Below are positions 43,985-51,336 of a stretch of 64,000 nucleotides of DNA, piece by piece. The notes below the pieces were generated by a model. It was not told where the DNA came from and ran no database searches. It saw nothing but the letters and a program-made list of their open reading frames with translations. Position numbers and translations under genes: made by a program. Source of the DNA: Caulobacter sp. 602-1 (lineage in GTDB: Bacteria > Pseudomonadota > Alphaproteobacteria > Caulobacterales > Caulobacteraceae); contig NZ_RRYI01000007.1 in assembly GCF_003931565.1 (NCBI RefSeq), forward strand, positions 1-64,000, read 5' to 3'. Positions within the stretch are counted from its first letter, which is position 1. Every line of letters begins with the position of its first letter.

Positions 43985-44965
43985 ATGGACGCCAACGAAC
44001 CGGCCAACGACCCGATCGAAACCTCGCGTCGCGGCGTGCTCGCTGGCGGACTCGCCCTGGGCGCGCTCGCGGCCGTCCCCACCCTCGCCAACCCGGCCGT
44101 CGCGACGGCCGCTCCAGGAGCTTCGAACATGAGCAGCGGTTTCGTCACCACCAAGGACGGCACGCAGATCTTCTACAAGGACTGGGGTCCCAAGACCGCC
44201 CAGCCGATCGTGTTCCACCACGGCTGGCCGCTGAGCGCCGACGACTGGGACGCCCAGATGATGTTCTTCCTGCTGCAGGGCTATCGCGTCATCGCCCATG
44301 ACCGCCGCGGCCACGGCCGGTCGACCCAGACCGACACCGGCAACGAGATGGACACCTACGCCGCCGACGTCATCGCCCTGACCGACCACCTGGACCTGAA
44401 GAACGCCGTCCATGTCGGTCATTCGACCGGCGGCGGCGAGGTGATCCACTATGTCGCCCGCGCCAAGCCCGGCCGCGTGGCCAAGGCCGTGCTGATCGGC
44501 GCGGTGCCGCCGATCATGCTGAAGACGCCCGCCAATCCGGGCGGCTTGCCGATCGAGGTGTTCGACGGCTTCCGCGCCGCCCAGCTCGCCAACCGCGCCC
44601 AGTTCTTCCACGATGTGGCAGCGGGCCCCTTCTATGGCTTCAACCGCCCTGGGGCCAAGGTGTCGCCGGCCACGGTCGACAACTGGTGGCGCCAGGGCAT
44701 GATGGGCGGAACCAAGGCCCACTACGACTGCATCAAGGCTTTCTCGGAAACCGACTTCACCGAGGACATGAAGAAGGTCGACGTGCCGGTGCTGCTGATG
44801 CACGGCGAGGACGACCAGATCGTCCCGATCGACGACAGCGCCCGTCTGGGCATCAAGCTGCTCAAGCACGGCACGCTGAAGACCTATCCTGGCTTCCCGC
44901 ACGGCATGGCCACGACCCACGCCGACGTGATCAATCCCGATCTGCTGGCCTTCATCAAGGCCTGA
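43985..44965 (+). CDS. Tat-exported alpha/beta hydrolase, non-haem chloroperoxidase/arylesterase type
   Basis: The 326-residue protein has a twin-arginine signal (Ser-Arg-Arg-Gly-Val-Leu-Ala-Gly-Gly near 14-22). The hydrolase has His-His-Gly-Trp-Pro-Leu, nucleophile Ser147 in Gly-His-Ser-Thr-Gly-Gly, acid in Gly-Glu-Asp-Asp-Gln-Ile-Val-Pro, and His in Phe-Pro-His-Gly-Met. The pattern is that of cofactor-free haloperoxidases/perhydrolases; physiological substrates are probably esters. Most relatives begin near residue 49 (Met-Ser-Ser-Gly-Phe), so the export signal is an addition. Confidence 0.87.
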   Translation: MDANEPANDPIETSRRGVLAGGLALGALAAVPTLANPAVATAAPGASNMSSGFVTTKDGTQIFYKDWGPKTAQPIVFHHGWPLSADDWDAQMMFFLLQGYRVIAHDRRGHGRSTQTDTGNEMDTYAADVIALTDHLDLKNAVHVGHSTGGGEVIHYVARAKPGRVAKAVLIGAVPPIMLKTPANPGGLPIEVFDGFRAAQLANRAQFFHDVAAGPFYGFNRPGAKVSPATVDNWWRQGMMGGTKAHYDCIKAFSETDFTEDMKKVDVPVLLMHGEDDQIVPIDDSARLGIKLLKHGTLKTYPGFPHGMATTHADVINPDLLAFIKA

Positions 44966-44987
44966 TAGGCCAAGGTGGGACGAGGAA

Positions 44988-45014
44988 GGCGGGCGCCGCG
45001 GCGCCCGCCTTTTT
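44988..45014 (+). terminator. intrinsic terminator of the hydrolase gene
   Basis: GGCGGGCGCCG and CGGCGCCCGCC form a perfect stem followed by TTTTT. It lies between two convergent genes. Confidence 0.88.
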
Positions 45015-45019
45015 CACGT

Positions 45020-45655
45020 CTATCGCTTGACGAATTCACGCGGGACCGGCGGCGGTTCGCAGCCGGGCGACGAGGGCCCGGGCCGCTCCTGTTTGAGGCA
45101 GCCGTCGGCCGTGCGCTGCGCGCGGGTCTTGCGAATCTCGACGCGGTCGGCCTCTTCCGCCCGCGCCCAAGCATAGACGCCGACCCCGCCCAAGCCGCCG
45201 ACCATCACCGCCAGAGCCGCGCCGCCGACCACCCAGGCTGGCCCCCTCGACCAGCGCGGTCCGGGCGGGCGCGGACGTTCTGGCGGCTCCTCGAAGATCC
45301 AGCGATAGCCCAGCCCGGCCACCGTCTCGATGAATCGCGGGGCCCGGGCGTCGTCGCCCAAAGCCCGGCGCAGCTTGGCCACCGCCTGGCTCAGCGCCTC
45401 GTCGGAGCCGTCGTCGTCGCCCCACACCGTCTCGATCAGGTGATCGCGCGAGGCGGTCAGGCCCGGTCGTTCGACCAAGGCCCGCAACAGATCGAAAACC
45501 CGGGGCTCCAGGCTGCTGGCGCCGGTCGGCCCGCGCACGCGGCGGCTTTCGACATCGATCGTCACCTCGCCGAACGCCATGCGCGGCGGGTTTCGGCCAG
45601 ACTCGGCTCTAAGAGAGATTTCCGTCAGGACTGCCACGCGCCGATCGACTCCCAT
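45020..45655 (-). CDS. membrane-anchored winged-helix regulator, ToxR/CadC-like
   Basis: The 211-residue protein has an OmpR-type winged helix at about 27-120 (Leu-Glu-Pro-Arg-Val-Phe-Asp-Leu-Leu-Arg-Ala-Leu-Val-Glu-Arg-Pro-Gly and Phe-Ile-Glu-Thr-Val-Ala-Gly-Leu-Gly-Tyr-Arg). One transmembrane helix (about 140-162) and a small periplasmic tail with two cysteines follow. That topology is that of one-component sensors such as CadC/ToxR. No receiver domain is present. An internal ATG at 45580 would remove only 25 residues before the DNA-binding domain and is a real alternative start. Confidence 0.8.
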   Translation of the reverse strand: MGVDRRVAVLTEISLRAESGRNPPRMAFGEVTIDVESRRVRGPTGASSLEPRVFDLLRALVERPGLTASRDHLIETVWGDDDGSDEALSQAVAKLRRALGDDARAPRFIETVAGLGYRWIFEEPPERPRPPGPRWSRGPAWVVGGAALAVMVGGLGGVGVYAWARAEEADRVEIRKTRAQRTADGCLKQERPGPSSPGCEPPPVPREFVKR

Positions 45656-45684
45656 CCGTGTCGCCGCGGATAAGGAGACGAACC

Positions 45685-45753
45685 ATGCGGCGCAATTTGG
45701 TCACCTTGACCAATGCGACCCCAGAAGGCCCCTCGCGAAGGCGACTTGAGTAG
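45685..45753 (+). CDS. possible 22-residue ORF upstream of tRNA-Gly
   Basis: The ATG is preceded by AAGGAG at a spacing of seven bases. The peptide reads Met-Arg-Arg-Asn-Leu-Val-Thr-Leu-Thr-Asn-Ala-Thr-Pro and ends Arg-Arg-Arg-Leu-Glu. It is basic, with no membrane segment. The stop overlaps the predicted tRNA-Gly -35 box. It may be translated, or the ribosome binding site may be chance; I cannot decide from sequence. Confidence 0.3.
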   Translation: MRRNLVTLTNATPEGPSRRRLE

Positions 45754-45774
45754 GCGGACATCCCAGGCTAAACG
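45746..45774 (+). promoter_or_regulatory. predicted promoter of tRNA-Gly
   Basis: TTGAGT (45746-45751) and TAAACG (45769-45774) are separated by 17 bases and would start transcription about seven bases before the tRNA 5' end. Confidence 0.45.
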
Positions 45775-45787
45775 GAGCGTCCCTTTG

Positions 45788-45862
45788 GCGGGCGTAGTTC
45801 AGAGGTAGAACGTCAGCTTCCCAAGCTGAATGTCGGGGGTTCGATTCCCCCCGCCCGCTCCA
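45788..45862 (+). tRNA. tRNA-Gly (anticodon CCC)
   Basis: The acceptor stem GCGGGCG/CGCCCGC, discriminator T and an encoded CCA are visible. The anticodon stem TCAGC/GCTGA encloses loop TTCCCAA, giving anticodon CCC for GGG codons. The T-loop GGTTCGATTCC is canonical. Length is 75 with CCA. Confidence 0.95.
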
Positions 45863-45869
45863 AGGTCCC

Positions 45870-46748
45870 CTACTCCACCCGCTCCGCCTTGACGCCCAGC
45901 TTGGCCAGCTGGACCTGGACGCTGTCTGGCCCCACCAGGTGTCCGGAACCGACGGCCACGAAACTGACGCCCTTGCCCGCCAGCTTGGTCTTCAGTTGCC
46001 CCGCCCAGTTCTGGTTCCGCTTGGTGATCAGCAGGTCGTAGAGCTCGGGGTACTGGCCCTTCATCTCGGTGACGAATTCGGTTTCCAGCGCCGCGATGTC
46101 GCCGGCCGCCCAGGCGGCGACCATCTTGTCGATCTTGTCCACGCCCTCATCGGCCTCGTCGAGGGTCGAGCTCAGGAACTCCACCTCGGTCTTGACCGGC
46201 AGGTCGGCGAAAAAGCGGATCTGCTGCTCCGGCGTCTCGAAGGCGCTTTCCGGCTTGCCCGCGGCCTTGACCTCGGCCGCCAGGATAGGCTCGACGCCGC
46301 TCTTGGGATCGTAGCCGGCCTTGACCACCGGGATCAGCGACAGCTGCACCGCCGCCAGCCAGGGCCGCATGGCGTTCAACAGCTGGGGCGGCACGCCGCC
46401 GACCTGGGCCAGGGTCGAGGCCTTCTGGAAAGCGGCCGCGTCGATCTTGCCCGACAGCGGCTGGTTCGGATCCAGGCCGTATTTCAGCACCAGCGGCTGC
46501 ATCACCGCGGGATCGTCGGCGCCGACGATCTCCAGGGTCAGGTCGCCGCTGTCCTTCAGGGCCTTGTCGATCCTGGGCGAGCGCCAGACCGTGCTGGGCT
46601 TGAGCACATGAATCGTGCCGAACAGATAGATGGTCGAGTCCGCGTCGTGGATCTTCCACAGCGCCGGCTCGGCCAGGGCGGTCCCGGCGAAGCCGAACGC
46701 GAGGACCGAGGCCAGGCCGGCGGCGAGGCGACGAAGATTACGAAGCAT
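45870..46748 (-). CDS. TraB/GumN family protein, copy 1
   Basis: The 292-residue secreted protein has a signal peptide ending Ala-Leu-Ala near 26. The first family motif is Leu-Phe-Gly-Thr-Ile-His-Val, and the second is Val-Gly-Ser-Gly-His-Leu-Val-Gly near the C-terminus; together these His/Glu residues define the TraB/GumN (EreA-ChaN-like) clan, thought to be metal-dependent hydrolases. The substrate is unknown. A paralogue with the same layout lies at 49142-50032. Confidence 0.85.
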   Translation of the reverse strand: MLRNLRRLAAGLASVLAFGFAGTALAEPALWKIHDADSTIYLFGTIHVLKPSTVWRSPRIDKALKDSGDLTLEIVGADDPAVMQPLVLKYGLDPNQPLSGKIDAAAFQKASTLAQVGGVPPQLLNAMRPWLAAVQLSLIPVVKAGYDPKSGVEPILAAEVKAAGKPESAFETPEQQIRFFADLPVKTEVEFLSSTLDEADEGVDKIDKMVAAWAAGDIAALETEFVTEMKGQYPELYDLLITKRNQNWAGQLKTKLAGKGVSFVAVGSGHLVGPDSVQVQLAKLGVKAERVE

Positions 46749-46795
46749 GGGACCCCCGCTGATGCGTTGGCCCCATGCTTGGACTGCGCCGCCCC

Positions 46796-47680
46796 CTACT
46801 TCAAGAAGGTCTCGACCGCGTCGGCGAAGGCCTTGGGCTGGTCGAACATGATGAAGTGGCGGCTGTCGTCGATGCGCTTCAGCGTCACGCCCGGCAGGCC
46901 GGCATAGGCGTCGGCATAGGTCTTGTCGATCATCGCCGTGGGCGCGCCCATGGCCGGATCGTAGGGATAGAGCAGCGTGGTCGGGGTGTTGATCGCCGGC
47001 AGGTCGGCGCGGGCGTCGGTGGTCAGCAGATCGTACAGGGCGCGAGCCACGACCGATTGCGACGAGGCGACCGACCAGGCCAGGGCGGCCTTCTGGCCGT
47101 CCGGCGACTTGACCATGCGCGGCAGGGTCATCGCCTGCTGGCTGGCGAAGGCGTCGGCGCTCATGGCGATGGTGGCGTCGCGCATGGCGGCCGCCTGGGG
47201 CTTCATGCTCTCGGCCGTGGCGGCCGGCGAGAACAGCGACGAAAAGAACGGCAGGCTGTCGACGATCAGCAGGCGGCTGACATCCTCGGGGTGACGGCGG
47301 GCCAGAAGCAAGCCGGTGAAGCCGCCCATCGAGTGGCCGACCACGACGGGCAACTTCAGATGATTGGCCTTGATGTAGGCGTCGACGGCCTCGACCAGGG
47401 GCGCGACGACCGGTCCCTCGGCGTTGCCGGCCACCGGCGCGCCGGCGAAGCCCGCGACTTGAACGACATGGACGCGGTGGGTCGGCGCCAGCTGCTTGAC
47501 GGTCTCATCCCAGACCGCGCCGGACGAGGCCAGGCCCGGGATCAGGACGACGTCGGGACCCTTGCCCGTCACCGTGACCGTGATCCGGTCCGCGGCGTGG
47601 GCGCGGCCGAAGACGCCGCAGGCGGCGAGGATCGCCATCACCATGATGAAGAAGCGGAAGCGCGGCATGAGCATGCACAT
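46796..47680 (-). CDS. secreted alpha/beta hydrolase
   Basis: The 294-residue protein has a signal peptide (about 1-30, ending Ala-His-Ala-Ala). The fold shows Leu-Ile-Pro-Gly-Leu-Ala-Ser-Ser-Gly (oxyanion loop), Val-Gly-His-Ser-Met-Gly-Gly (nucleophile Ser) and a late Asp-Asp-Ser-Arg-His-Phe-Ile with the catalytic His. The acid is probably in Tyr-Pro-Tyr-Asp-Pro. A perfect AGGAGA six bases upstream sets the ATG at 47680. Substrate is unknown. It lies 47 bases upstream of GumN copy 1 on the same strand. Confidence 0.85.
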   Translation of the reverse strand: MCMLMPRFRFFIMVMAILAACGVFGRAHAADRITVTVTGKGPDVVLIPGLASSGAVWDETVKQLAPTHRVHVVQVAGFAGAPVAGNAEGPVVAPLVEAVDAYIKANHLKLPVVVGHSMGGFTGLLLARRHPEDVSRLLIVDSLPFFSSLFSPAATAESMKPQAAAMRDATIAMSADAFASQQAMTLPRMVKSPDGQKAALAWSVASSQSVVARALYDLLTTDARADLPAINTPTTLLYPYDPAMGAPTAMIDKTYADAYAGLPGVTLKRIDDSRHFIMFDQPKAFADAVETFLK

Positions 47681-47783
47681 GATTTTTCTCCTAGGATAGG
47701 GGCGCGCGGAAGACTCCGGCGCTCGGCGCCGGACGCGGTTGGAAAGAAGGTCGGTGGAAGCGAGCCGGCCTGAGGGCCGCGGC

Positions 47784-47978
47784 TCAGGCCTCGTCCAGGA
47801 AGATCGCCTCGATCGGCTGCTCGAACAGGCGAGCGATCTTGAAGGCCAGCGGCAGGCTGGGATCGTACTTGCCCGTCTCCAGGGCATTGATGGTCTGGCG
47901 GGAGACCTGGAGCTTTTCGGCGAGGTCGGCCTGGCTCCAGTCGCGCTCGGCGCGGAGGACCTTCAGGCGGTTCTTCAT
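47784..47978 (-). CDS. small XRE-family regulator
   Basis: The 64-residue protein is a single helix-turn-helix: Trp-Ser-Gln-Ala-Asp-Leu-Ala-Glu-Lys-Leu-Gln-Val-Ser-Arg-Gln-Thr-Ile-Asn-Ala-Leu-Glu-Thr-Gly-Lys-Tyr-Asp-Pro-Ser-Leu-Pro-Leu-Ala. This is the widespread YozG-like group that pairs with a small multi-pass membrane protein. Its ATG overlaps the stop of that membrane protein gene as ATGA. Autoregulation through the TGACAAG palindromes upstream of the operon is likely. Confidence 0.9.
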   Translation of the reverse strand: MKNRLKVLRAERDWSQADLAEKLQVSRQTINALETGKYDPSLPLAFKIARLFEQPIEAIFLDEA

Positions 47979-48562
47979 TGGTACCGCCTCCGGATGATCG
48001 GCTGGCTGAAGCCCCAGGCCAGGCAGAACAGCGGGAAGACCAGGAACAGCGGCGGCGAGGGAACGACGCCGGCGTTGCTCAGGAAGCCCCAGACAGTGCT
48101 GACGCCCAGGACCGCGCCCAGGCCCCATAGCATCGCCTCGACGTGGATCATGCGCTCGAACTCGTCGGGCTCTTCCTTCAGATAGAGGCCCATAACGACC
48201 AGCACGCCCAGGATCGGGATCGCCGGCGCGGCGGCCACGATCCAAAGCAGCGGTCCGGTGATCTCGCCACCGCGGAGCAGACTCAACGAGCCGATCAGGA
48301 ACAGGAAGTAGGCCATCATCGCCACGGCGAGGCGGCTGCGATAGCGCTTCATGACGGGACCGATCCGGCCAGCCTTCAGCCGCGATGAGCCGACATAGAC
48401 ATAGGCCATATAGACCAGCAGCCAGACGAACATCGCGACCAGCATGGCCGTCCCGCCGAACGGCCGAGCGAACGCCAGCCAGAACGGAACAGCCGCCAGC
48501 GCCGCCGCGCCGGCGAAAAACAGAGTCCATTGAATTCGCTTGGGCTTCAGATCGTCATCCAT
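47975..48562 (-). CDS. multi-pass membrane protein paired with XRE regulator
   Basis: The 195-residue protein has about six hydrophobic helices in three hairpins. A cytoplasmic Leu-Lys-Glu-Glu-Pro-Asp-Glu-Phe-Glu-Arg-Met-Ile segment in the middle recalls the DUF2178-like membrane proteins encoded with YozG-like regulators. Function is unknown. The ATG at 48562 has AGGGG eight bases upstream. It is the first gene of a two-gene leftward operon. Confidence 0.8.
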   Translation of the reverse strand: MDDDLKPKRIQWTLFFAGAAALAAVPFWLAFARPFGGTAMLVAMFVWLLVYMAYVYVGSSRLKAGRIGPVMKRYRSRLAVAMMAYFLFLIGSLSLLRGGEITGPLLWIVAAAPAIPILGVLVVMGLYLKEEPDEFERMIHVEAMLWGLGAVLGVSTVWGFLSNAGVVPSPPLFLVFPLFCLAWGFSQPIIRRRYQ

Positions 48563-48582
48563 GACAAGCACCCCTCTCAATT

Positions 48583-48600
48583 TGACAAGCTAACTTGTCA
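48583..48600. promoter_or_regulatory. palindromic operator of the XRE/membrane operon, site 1
   Basis: TGACAAGCTAACTTGTCA has perfect 7-base arms TGACAAG/CTTGTCA and lies 20 bases upstream of the membrane protein ATG, where a repressor would block transcription or initiation. Confidence 0.65.
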
Positions 48601-48616
48601 CATCAGAGCGCATTCA

Positions 48617-48634
48617 TGTCAAGGATAGTTGTCA
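48617..48634. promoter_or_regulatory. palindromic operator of the XRE/membrane operon, site 2
   Basis: TGTCAAGGATAGTTGTCA matches site 1 at 13 of 18 positions and is centred 34 bases from it. On the minus strand it contains TTGACA, a consensus -35 box. Confidence 0.55.
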
Positions 48635-48689
48635 TTTTGTCGTGCAGGCACGACTAAATGACGGAGAAGCTTGATGTTTCCGAAGGGCC

Positions 48690-48992
48690 TCAGGCCGCCT
48701 TTCGGTCCAGGAACGGGTCGGCCGGCGCCGCGTCGCGGGTCAGGCCGCGCCAGTGGATGGCTTCCTGGCGCTTGACCGACAGGGCGCGGCCCAGCACGCC
48801 TGGACGCGGGCGGCTGACCACTTCCCAGCCGTAGCGCGAGAAACGATCGCCGAAGTCGGCCCAGCGGATCACCCGGCCCTTGGCGTCCTGGCGCCAGACG
48901 GCCTTGTCGCAGCCGGGGATGCGCGCGCACCGCTCCCAGGCCTCGACGCGGCCTTGCAGGATCAGGAACGGATCGTGTGCGATACGGGCCAA
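48690..48992 (-). CDS. hypothetical protein, 100 residues
   Basis: This small basic protein is rich in Trp and Arg, with two cysteines in Arg-Cys-Ala-Arg-Ile-Pro-Gly-Cys. It has no signal or membrane segment. The TTG start at 48992 is supported by GGAGG five bases upstream. I recognise no family. It is isolated, 127 bases from the XRE operon, with which it shares strand. Confidence 0.65.
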   Translation of the reverse strand: MARIAHDPFLILQGRVEAWERCARIPGCDKAVWRQDAKGRVIRWADFGDRFSRYGWEVVSRPRPGVLGRALSVKRQEAIHWRGLTRDAAPADPFLDRKAA

Positions 48993-49079
48993 GACGGCCT
49001 CCGTGTAGATTTCACCGCTCTCGCCGCCCGCCGACTCGGTGAGTCGCCGCCGCGAGAACGAGGACTAGAATTTGTGTAA

Positions 49080-49110
49080 CCGCACCAAGTGTCCACTAGA
49101 TGTGGTGCGG
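49080..49110. repeat. inverted repeat downstream of GumN copy 2
   Basis: CCGCACCA and TGGTGCGG form a perfect 8-bp stem with a 15-base loop. Reading leftward it follows the stop of GumN copy 2, but the next bases (TTACACAAATT) are only moderately U-rich, so termination is uncertain. Confidence 0.45.
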
Positions 49111-49141
49111 CGCGTTGCCGCGCGGCGGAGCTGCGACAGGT

Positions 49142-50032
49142 TCACTGCAGCCTCCGGACGGCATAGCCGCGCGCCTTCATCAAGGCCGGCAACCCTTCGC
49201 TTCCGGCCATGTGCAAGGCGCCGACGACCACGAGATCGGTCCCCCGTCCGAGGCGCATCGCCGCGTCCAGCCGGTCGGCCCAGGCCAGGTTCCGCCGCAG
49301 CAGCAGGGCCTGATAGAGCGCCGGCCGGTCGGCCTTCATGGGGGCGACCAGGGCCGAGCCCAGGCGGGCGATGTCGCCTTTCAGCCAGGCGCGCTCCAGG
49401 TCCACGCCGCCGCGCGGCGGCGACAGCTGCTCGCGGGCGACGTCGTCCAGATAGGTCAGCTCGGCCTGCTCGGGCAGGTCGGCGAAGATGCGCAGCTGCT
49501 GTTCCAGCGTCTCGAAGGTTTCGATCGGCTTGTCCGCCATCCGCGCGCGCTGGGTGGTGGCGACATCGACGCCGCTGGCGACGCTGGCGCCGGCCCGGGT
49601 CATCGGGGCCACCGACAGCATCATCGCCGCCGCCCAGGGCCGCAGGCGCTCGACGCGCTCCAGCGGCACGCCGTCCCGATCCAAGACGGGACGCAGGGTG
49701 GCCAGGGCTGTCGGCGAGAGCTTCTGCGTCAGGGAGCGGTCGGGATCGACTCCGTAACGATCGACCAGAGCCTTGATCCGGTCGGGGCCGACATCGGCCC
49801 GCGTCTCGAACCACACCCGGTCGGCGGCGGCGTAGGCGTGGTCGAAGGCCCGGGTCCGCCAGCGCACGTTCGGACCCAGGACGTGCATCGAGCCGAAGAG
49901 ATAGACGACCGAGTCCCTGTCGCGGACTTCCCACATCGCCGGCGCCGCGTGGGCCGCGCCGACACCAGCCGACCAGGCCAGTCCCGCTACGATCGCCGCA
50001 CGCGACAGACGCTTCAATACGCTACGCAACAT
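49142..50032 (-). CDS. TraB/GumN family protein, copy 2
   Basis: The 296-residue secreted protein has a signal peptide ending Ala-His-Ala-Ala. Motif one is Tyr-Leu-Phe-Gly-Ser-Met-His-Val and motif two is Val-Val-Gly-Ala-Leu-His-Met-Ala-Gly, aligning with copy 1 (45870-46748), including the central Glu-Thr-x-Glu-Gln-Gln-x-Arg-x-Phe-Ala-Asp-Leu-Pro segment. The two are divergent paralogues 2.4 kb apart on the same strand. Substrate is unknown. Confidence 0.85.
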   Translation of the reverse strand: MLRSVLKRLSRAAIVAGLAWSAGVGAAHAAPAMWEVRDRDSVVYLFGSMHVLGPNVRWRTRAFDHAYAAADRVWFETRADVGPDRIKALVDRYGVDPDRSLTQKLSPTALATLRPVLDRDGVPLERVERLRPWAAAMMLSVAPMTRAGASVASGVDVATTQRARMADKPIETFETLEQQLRIFADLPEQAELTYLDDVAREQLSPPRGGVDLERAWLKGDIARLGSALVAPMKADRPALYQALLLRRNLAWADRLDAAMRLGRGTDLVVVGALHMAGSEGLPALMKARGYAVRRLQ

Positions 50033-50129
50033 CCACCAAGACCCGACCGATACTGGACCTTGAGGTAAGCGTGAGTTGGTTAAGGCGCGAGTGAACGCGC
50101 CCCGCGACCTAACGCCTCAGCGCGCGCGA

Positions 50130-51158
50130 TCAGCTCCAGGCCTTGAAGTGCTTGGACAATTTCAGGCCCTGGCGCTGGTAGTGCGAGCCGCCTTCGCCGT
50201 ACAGCCTGACGGGGCGCGCGGTCAGGGGTTCATAGACCAGCCGGGCCACGGTCTGGCCGTCCTCCAGCAGGAACGGCGTCTCGTGGCTGCGGACTTCCAG
50301 CACGCCCTTGGAGCCGGTGGCCAGGGCCTCCTCGGTGCCGAAGCCCGGGTCGAAGAAGCCGGCATAGTGGACGCGGAACTCGCCGACCGACGGGTCGATC
50401 GGGGTCATCTCGGCCGCTTCCAGCACCGGGATCTCGATGTTTTCCTTCGAGGCCAGGATGTAGAACTCGCCCGGATCCAGCAGCAGTTCGCCATGGCGAG
50501 CCTCCAGCGGCTCCCAGTAGTCACGCGGGTCGTGGCCGTCCTCGTGATCCAGGTCGACGACGCCAGCGTGACGGCGGCCGCGGAAGCCGACCAGGCCGTT
50601 CAGGCCCGGCGTCAGGTCCACGCCAACACTCTTGATCGACAGCTTGGCCGGTTCGCCGCGCTTAAGGCGCAGCTGGTTCAGCCGCGTGCCGGACCGCACG
50701 AGCACCGAGAAGGTCTGCGGCGCGATCTCCATGTAGAGAGGGCCGTCATAGCCGGCGTCGACGTCGTCGAAGGCGCGGCTGTGGTCGGTCAGCAGACGCA
50801 CGAAGACATCCACCCGGCCGGTCGAGCTCTTGGGATTGCCGCGCGCCGAGACGTTGCCCGGCAAGGCCAGGCTCTCCTGCAGCTCGGCGATGTAGACGCA
50901 GCCCTTCTCCAGCACCGCGCCCTTGGTCAGGTCCAGCTCGTGCATGGCCACGTCCTTCAGACGCTCCACCACACGGCGGCCCAGGCCGGGCAGGAACGAG
51001 GCGCGGACACGCCAGGCGCGCGCGCCCAGCCGCAGGTCCAGGCTGGCGGGCTGCACCTGATCGGTGTCGAACGGCGTGGCCGAGGTGATCGCCTCTTCGG
51101 CGATCAGGTCCTCGATGGTCTGGCAGGGCAGAATCCCTGCGGCGTGGGCGTCGGTCAT
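50130..51158 (-). CDS. dcd: two-domain 2'-deoxycytidine 5'-triphosphate deaminase
   Basis: The 342-residue protein of the dCTP deaminase/dUTPase superfamily is about twice the length of E. coli Dcd, apparently with two dUTPase-like folds. The N-terminal half keeps Asn-Pro-Lys-Ser-Ser-Thr-Gly-Arg (Ser111, Arg115) and Tyr-Met-Glu (Glu144), equivalent to catalytic and substrate residues of Dcd. It would supply dUTP for thymidylate synthesis. The long form is characteristic of alphaproteobacteria. ATG at 51158. Confidence 0.85.
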   Translation of the reverse strand: MTDAHAAGILPCQTIEDLIAEEAITSATPFDTDQVQPASLDLRLGARAWRVRASFLPGLGRRVVERLKDVAMHELDLTKGAVLEKGCVYIAELQESLALPGNVSARGNPKSSTGRVDVFVRLLTDHSRAFDDVDAGYDGPLYMEIAPQTFSVLVRSGTRLNQLRLKRGEPAKLSIKSVGVDLTPGLNGLVGFRGRRHAGVVDLDHEDGHDPRDYWEPLEARHGELLLDPGEFYILASKENIEIPVLEAAEMTPIDPSVGEFRVHYAGFFDPGFGTEEALATGSKGVLEVRSHETPFLLEDGQTVARLVYEPLTARPVRLYGEGGSHYQRQGLKLSKHFKAWS

Positions 51159-51211
51159 CGGCGCGACACTCGCCAAACCGCGCCACAAAGGCAAGGCGAG
51201 AGAGAAAGCCG

Positions 51212-51247
51212 TTCGCCCGTGACAATGTGATTTTCGCCCGTGACAAT
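51212..51247. repeat. two exact 15-bp direct repeats upstream of metZ and dcd
   Basis: TTCGCCCGTGACAAT occurs at 51212-51226 and 51233-51247, a 21-base period (two helical turns). It lies between the divergent dcd and metZ genes and is the only such repeat in the spacer. Confidence 0.75.
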
Positions 51248-51336
51248 TCTCCGCTCGCGGACGGGGCGTTCAGGCTTGACCAAGCCCCCCTCGCCGCTCC
51301 TTATGCCGGCGGTTTCAAGCGTAGAGAGGCAGGCCC

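Noticed and set aside
48639..48654. GTCGTGC-AG-GCACGAC palindrome as a terminator or third XRE operator
   Set aside because: Perfect arms, but no T-tract on either strand and no similarity to the TGACAAG sites; a 16-base palindrome alone is weak evidence.
51159..51336. SAM riboswitch upstream of metZ
   Set aside because: I looked for SAM-II-like pseudoknot elements before metZ and found none; the predicted leader is only about 30 bases.
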